Assembly: GCF_050410795.1 (NCBI RefSeq)
Contig: NZ_CP191258.1
Location: forward strand, 2,666,001 to 2,730,000
Length of the DNA: 64,000 bases
Direction of reading: 5' to 3'
Origin: Fontivita pretiosa
GTDB lineage: Bacteria > Planctomycetota > Phycisphaerae > Tepidisphaerales > Tepidisphaeraceae
Shown here: positions 60,464 through 64,000 of the stretch, piece by piece
Layout of the letters: every line of letters starts with the position of its first letter
How positions within the stretch are numbered: the stretch's first letter is position 1
Made by a program: the position numbers and the translations under genes
Notes under the pieces: generated by a model
The model's input: the letters and a program-made list of their open reading frames with translations, nothing else
Database searches by the model: none
What the model was told of the DNA's origin: nothing

Positions 60464-61540
60464 TCAAGGCCGCATCAGGTGATTCAGCTTCTGGATCTGG
60501 CTGTGGGCCTGTTCCAGCACCCTCGGTGATTCCAAAAATCGCATGCAACTGATGTGGCTGCATCGTCGCGAGTAGCACGGACTGCATGGGATCTGCACGC
60601 GCAAGACGCTGTCGGGTCGCCGGTATGGGCCGGTGCGGATCGGGTTGGTCGGGCCGAAGATCGTGACCAGAGGCCGGCCCAGCGCCGCAGCGATGTGCAT
60701 CGGGCCGCTGTCGTTGGCGATGACCAGTGTCGCCCGCTCCAACAGAGCCACAAGCTGCCGGAGGCTGGTTTTGCCGGTCAGATCGAGCGGGCCGGCGTCG
60801 CCATCGGCCGCAAGCCGGCGGATTTCCTGCGCGATCGGCACCGCGTCGGCTCCGCCGGCGATCACGCTGACAAGCCCCAGATCCCGCCGCAGCGGCCCGA
60901 CCAGTTCGGCAAAACGCTCCGCCGGCCAGCGCTTGGTCGGCCAGTTGGTCCCCGGCAGCAGGACGGCGTAAGGACCGCGATCGCCCACAAGCGTCTGAAC
61001 CTGCTCCCGTTCCGCCGGGTCGATTGAAAAATCGAACTCGATCGGGGCTCGTCCACAACCCAGTGCTTCGGTGATGCACAGATACCGGTCGATGGCATGT
61101 TGCTCCATCGAGTCGATCGGCACGTGATGGGTGTAAAACAGCGGCGCCAGCTCGCGCGCGTTGGAGAAACCCACACGCATCGCCGCCCCGCTCAGGGCCG
61201 AGAGCACCCCGCTGCGAAGCAGCCCCTGAAGATCGATCACCAGGTCGAATTGCCGATTCCGAAGCTGACGCAGGAAACGCCCCAGCTCCGCCGCCGTGGA
61301 GATGTTCCACCAGCCGCTGCCGAAACGCTGGCGATCAAAGGTGATGATCTCGTCGAGCTGGCGATGACCCCGCAGCAGTCCCGCGAACGCGCTGCCCACG
61401 AGCCAGGCGATGTGCGCCTGCGGCCAGCGGCGACGAAGCAGGCTCAACACCGGCAGCGTGTGCACCACATCGCCCAGGGCACTGGGTTTGATGATCAGAA
61501 TCCGCCGCGGCGGAGAACTGTCCAGATCGATGCGCGTCAT
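60464..61540 (-). CDS. Family 9 glycosyltransferase (heptosyltransferase-like)
   Basis: A 358-residue GT9 enzyme closer to WaaC/WaaF than the one at 56341: the start ILIIKPSALGDVVHTLPVL is the classical heptosyltransferase opening, VLLPGTNWPTKRWPAERFAELV and LVIANDSGPMHIAAALGRPLVTIFGPTNPIRTGPY give the donor-binding region. It probably builds the LPS core or an analogous glycan. A kinase-like gene of the same theme follows upstream on the same strand, 37 bases away. The tail ends SCMRFLESPRVLEQAHSQIQ, with CSPCYSRRC before it, a Cys-rich stretch common in GT9 proteins. Confidence 0.88.
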   Translation of the reverse strand: MTRIDLDSSPPRRILIIKPSALGDVVHTLPVLSLLRRRWPQAHIAWLVGSAFAGLLRGHRQLDEIITFDRQRFGSGWWNISTAAELGRFLRQLRNRQFDLVIDLQGLLRSGVLSALSGAAMRVGFSNARELAPLFYTHHVPIDSMEQHAIDRYLCITEALGCGRAPIEFDFSIDPAEREQVQTLVGDRGPYAVLLPGTNWPTKRWPAERFAELVGPLRRDLGLVSVIAGGADAVPIAQEIRRLAADGDAGPLDLTGKTSLRQLVALLERATLVIANDSGPMHIAAALGRPLVTIFGPTNPIRTGPYRRPDSVLRVQIPCSPCYSRRCSHISCMRFLESPRVLEQAHSQIQKLNHLMRP

Positions 61541-61577
61541 CGCAGTTTCAATTCAACACCACGGGCAATGGAATCTG

Positions 61578-63068
61578 TCAGCTCTGGCGGCCAATCTGCC
61601 CGCGCGCAAACGGAGCATAACCCTGGCACAGCGCCAGCGAATCCTCCGCAGTGTACTGCGGATGCTGCTTCATCGCCCGCAGCAGTCGCCGAATCCCCCA
61701 GCTCACCAGCCAGTAGTTCAGCGGCCGGATTCCGTCGGTGTCGATCATGACCGGTGTTGGCCCGGCCGGGTCGTGCGAGTCGTCGAAGACGATCCAGTTG
61801 GTGCTCTTGGCGTCGTAATGTGCCAGGCCGCTGCGCTCGATGCGGCGCAGTGTCCTGCCGAGCCGGCGAAAGAGCATGTCGCGACGCTGCGGGTCGGTCG
61901 AATCCAGGTCGATGCGATCCAGCGATTCTCCGGGCACGTGCTCGAAAACCACGATCGCGTCGATCACGTATCCCAGAACCCGTCGCTCCATCAGCAGCAA
62001 CGGCCACTCGCAAGGCAGTTGCCGGACGATGAGCTGCCAGGCCTTCAGCCACATGCGTCGGGCCCGCGCCGGGCGAAACAGGTCCAGCACATAGCGATGC
62101 CAGGCCTTGCGTCGCGGACGCTTGACCACCACCGCGATGGGGCGACCGGCCAGCACCACCTGCCCCGCCAGCACCTGCCCGCTGGAATCACTCTTGAGCA
62201 CCGTAAGCTGATCCGACTGGATCTGCGCCAGCAGCATCGGCCAGGCCAGTTCCCAATCCCGCCGCGATGCCCCCAGGCGGCTGGCCAGTGACCAGGCAAC
62301 CGCCCACCGCGACGATTGCGTAAACAGACCCGACCACGGCCCGGCGCGCAGCCGGCCCCAGTCCCGGCCTCGCAGGTGCCGAAACTGCCGCCGCCACAGC
62401 TTTTCGCTCAGCGGATTTTTCCGCGGCCAGGGGTCGTCGGGGTTCAACCGCAGCCAACCGCGGAGCAGTTCGGTACGTGTGGCGAATCTCGCCGCATCAT
62501 GGGCAAAGCTGAACAGGTGCGCAAGCCTCAGCCCGCCGCGACGCAACTGCCTGACATCCAGCAGCCACAGCCGATCGTCGCGAACCAGGAAACTGTCCAG
62601 CGACAGCGATGGATGCCCGAACCGCGCCCGCCCGATGCCATACAGGATTTCGACCAGGCCTGCTGCGATGGCCCGTCGCTGCGATGCCGGCAGTGGCTGA
62701 CCGCTCAGCCGACGCTCCCGCAGAAACGTGCCCAGCGGGACGGCGCCGCTGATGGCCTCGACGATCAACGCGTCGCCCAACTGCTGGCCGATGCGAAGGC
62801 CCGCCAGATGCGCGATGGCTCGCGGGACCGGCACCGCGGCGCGCTGCATCTGCTGAAATCGAACAAACTCCGCGAAGGCGCCGCCTCGCCGCAGCAGCGA
62901 GCCGAAGGCGTTTGGCCTGGGGTAGAAATACAGGTAATACTCGCGCCCGCCGTGCGCAAAGCTCCACACCTGGCGATGCGCATCGTGGCGAACCAGCCGC
63001 CCAAGGCGATCCAACTGCCCCAGCGTCTGTTGTAGCGTCTGCGAATCCAGCGATTCCACCGATTCCAC
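61578..63068 (-). CDS. Two-domain LPS core kinase-like protein (InaA/WaaP type)
   Basis: A 496-residue protein with two kinase-like lobes in tandem. The C-terminal lobe keeps a catalytic loop HYDAKSTNWIVFDD and a metal motif MIDTDGIRP, as in LPS heptose kinases. The N-terminal lobe has the equivalent HPSLSLDSFLVRDDRLWLLDV, in which catalytic residues look degenerate. A fusion or duplication with one inactive half is therefore likely. It is encoded next to a heptosyltransferase, so phosphorylation of a core sugar is the likely role. The start is placed at GTG 63068 because TATAAC ends seven bases upstream; the frame is open to 63143. Confidence 0.72.
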   Translation of the reverse strand: MESVESLDSQTLQQTLGQLDRLGRLVRHDAHRQVWSFAHGGREYYLYFYPRPNAFGSLLRRGGAFAEFVRFQQMQRAAVPVPRAIAHLAGLRIGQQLGDALIVEAISGAVPLGTFLRERRLSGQPLPASQRRAIAAGLVEILYGIGRARFGHPSLSLDSFLVRDDRLWLLDVRQLRRGGLRLAHLFSFAHDAARFATRTELLRGWLRLNPDDPWPRKNPLSEKLWRRQFRHLRGRDWGRLRAGPWSGLFTQSSRWAVAWSLASRLGASRRDWELAWPMLLAQIQSDQLTVLKSDSSGQVLAGQVVLAGRPIAVVVKRPRRKAWHRYVLDLFRPARARRMWLKAWQLIVRQLPCEWPLLLMERRVLGYVIDAIVVFEHVPGESLDRIDLDSTDPQRRDMLFRRLGRTLRRIERSGLAHYDAKSTNWIVFDDSHDPAGPTPVMIDTDGIRPLNYWLVSWGIRRLLRAMKQHPQYTAEDSLALCQGYAPFARGQIGRQS

Positions 63069-63075
63069 CGCCGAG

Positions 63076-63104
63076 GTTATATCCCGCGTACGCGTCGTTG
63101 TCTT
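63076..63104 (-). promoter_or_regulatory. Putative leaderless promoter of the kinase-like gene
   Basis: On the minus strand AAGACA (63099-63104), a 17-base spacer and TATAAC (63076-63081); the GTG start follows after seven bases. Confidence 0.45.
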
Positions 63105-63489
63105 GCAGGTGTGCTTCCGCCCGGGCGTGCCCGAGTTTCCCAAAGCCTCCGCCGAACGGTCCGGCGACAGGCCTGTTTAGCCGTGTGCGTAAACTGGTCG
63201 CAGCCGGTTCTTTCGCACCATGGCGTCCTACGGCGTCTGGCCATGCCGTGAACGCTCGCTCGACCGAAAGACCCGCGAGACGGGCTTACCTACGTCTGCC
63301 GGAATTACTCGAGAGGCGCAGACCAGAATGCCCGTATCGTTCACTCGACCCTCAACCGATGGCGCTTACACGCCACCGAGGTGGGCGATCGCGCCCTTAT
63401 GCTCTTCCGAATCTCGGATTGCCAATTTGGTCAAGACCGTCCAATGACGTCTGACTCGGTGAGTCTATATGTGCGCTCAGGTATCCGAT
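63105..63489. other. Gene-free spacer before the insertion sequence
   Basis: About 385 bases without a convincing gene. Base composition is a little lower in GC than the genes around it. A GGGCGATCGCGCCC palindrome lies at about 63387-63400. No tRNA, terminator or repeat copy was recognised. Confidence 0.35.
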
Positions 63490-63507
63490 CTAGGCACTGT
63501 CTGAAAA
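63490..63507. mobile_element. End of an IS5-type insertion sequence (terminal inverted repeat)
   Basis: GGCACTGTCTGAAAA (63493-63507) matches typical ends of this group of IS elements. It abuts CTAG, a usual target sequence, at 63490-63493. The element extends rightwards past the window. Confidence 0.65.
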
Positions 63508-64000
63508 CAGTAGTTTGAGATACCGGCGGATCATCGCCAACTGCAGCATTCCATGGAAATGCACGGCCAGCTTCTCGAACCGCGTTCCGATGCGCCGGAA
63601 CTCCTTGAGCCAGCCGACGCACTGCTCGGCCACGCAGCGGCCGCGGTAGGCCCAGCGGTCGAACCACACCGCCGGGTCATGTCGCGCCAGCTCATTTTCC
63701 CTGTGCGGAATCACCGGCTCGATCTTCTGCTCGGCCAGCCAGTCGCGCACGCGCTGCACGCTGTATCCTTTGTCGCCGGCGAGCTTGCGGGGCTTGTGGC
63801 GACGCTTGCGTTTCTTTCGTCGTCGGCCGATCAGCGTCGCGATCGCCTCTGCGATGACCGATTCGGCGCGCGTCGATTCGTGGACTTGCCCGGCGGTGAC
63901 TTCGATGGCAAGCGGAGTGCCCGCACCGTCAGTGACCACGTGGAATTTGGAGCCAAACCCGCCTCGCGAGCGGCCCAGTGCGTGGTCGGCGGGTTCGTCG
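63490..64000 (-). CDS. IS5-family transposase, C-terminal part (runs off the window)
   Basis: The last 169 or so residues of a DDE transposase; the frame stays open to the window end. Moving inward from the edge it reads DHALGRSRGGFGSKFHVVTDG (the catalytic Asp of the second motif, preceded by the S-R-G-G-F-x-S-K box), then AGDKGYSVQRVRDWL with another acidic motif, and ECxx-like VGWLKEFRRIGTRFEKLAVHF with the final Glu motif. This is the IS5 group pattern with insertions by DDE chemistry. The stop codon TAG falls in the putative CTAG target site at 63490-63493. The 5' part, including the first Asp, lies beyond the window. Confidence 0.87.
   Translation of the reverse strand, partial: DEPADHALGRSRGGFGSKFHVVTDGAGTPLAIEVTAGQVHESTRAESVIAEAIATLIGRRRKKRKRRHKPRKLAGDKGYSVQRVRDWLAEQKIEPVIPHRENELARHDPAVWFDRWAYRGRCVAEQCVGWLKEFRRIGTRFEKLAVHFHGMLQLAMIRRYLKLLFSDSA

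Overview
The window is GC-rich bacterial chromosome, most likely from a planctomycete of the Phycisphaerae type. The best evidence is the large surface protein at 21775-25539. It has a degenerate LEPR-type motif (FEPLERR) behind an unusual N-terminus, calcium-binding repeats and a dockerin-like tail, a combination typical of Planctomycetota. Genome-wide palindromic repeats, TTQPA-type linkers and a Gram-negative style envelope gene set fit the same assignment. Nearly every gene has recognisable relatives. There is no plasmid, prophage capsid or CRISPR array.

Left part (1-11.8 kb): a DapB-like oxidoreductase, DNA polymerase IV, a PlsC-type acyltransferase, a probable small RNA ending in the only clear intrinsic terminator of the window, a TPR/membrane protein, and a pectin-utilisation group (pectinesterase, SDR dehydrogenase, family 10 pectate lyase, two enolase-superfamily enzymes) with a decayed ParE/RelE toxin gene inside it. 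11.9-16.5 kb is a DUF58 / transglutaminase / MoxR operon in which two genes carry in-frame repeat expansions. 16.6-21.5 kb holds a UdgX-type uracil-DNA glycosylase, an unknown membrane protein, a Tat-exported Rieske protein, a FIST sensor protein, a dispersed repeat pair and AcpS.

Middle (21.7-33.7 kb): the surface protein, a phosphodiesterase-type phosphatase, two membrane proteins, a VOC protein, a Phd/PIN toxin-antitoxin pair lying between 69-bp direct repeats, a uroporphyrinogen decarboxylase-like protein, a uronate isomerase-like protein and an RraA-like aldolase. 33.8-38.4 kb is the most unusual stretch: a helix-turn-helix protein, an ABC ATPase and a GNAT acetyltransferase that look like the two separated halves of COG2401, and a complete terminase large subunit coupled to the acetyltransferase by an ATGA overlap. 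It ends next to tRNA-Met(CAU). No capsid, portal or integrase gene is present.

Right part (38.4-64 kb): a GNAT enzyme, an ACT-domain protein, a PurM-like enzyme, a STAS protein and a LysM protein; then the tgt-yajC-secDF operon on the minus strand; holA; an agmatine-to-putrescine pair (aguB, aguA) split by a ClpX-type zinc-finger gene; and an envelope-glycan region with two GT-C paralogues, two family 9 glycosyltransferases, a flippase-like protein, methyltransferases, two bactofilin-family genes and a two-lobed LPS-kinase-like protein. The window ends inside an IS5-type insertion sequence.

A theme across the window is that many genes lack a Shine-Dalgarno sequence and instead have a -10-like hexamer 6-8 bases before the start codon, suggesting leaderless mRNAs.
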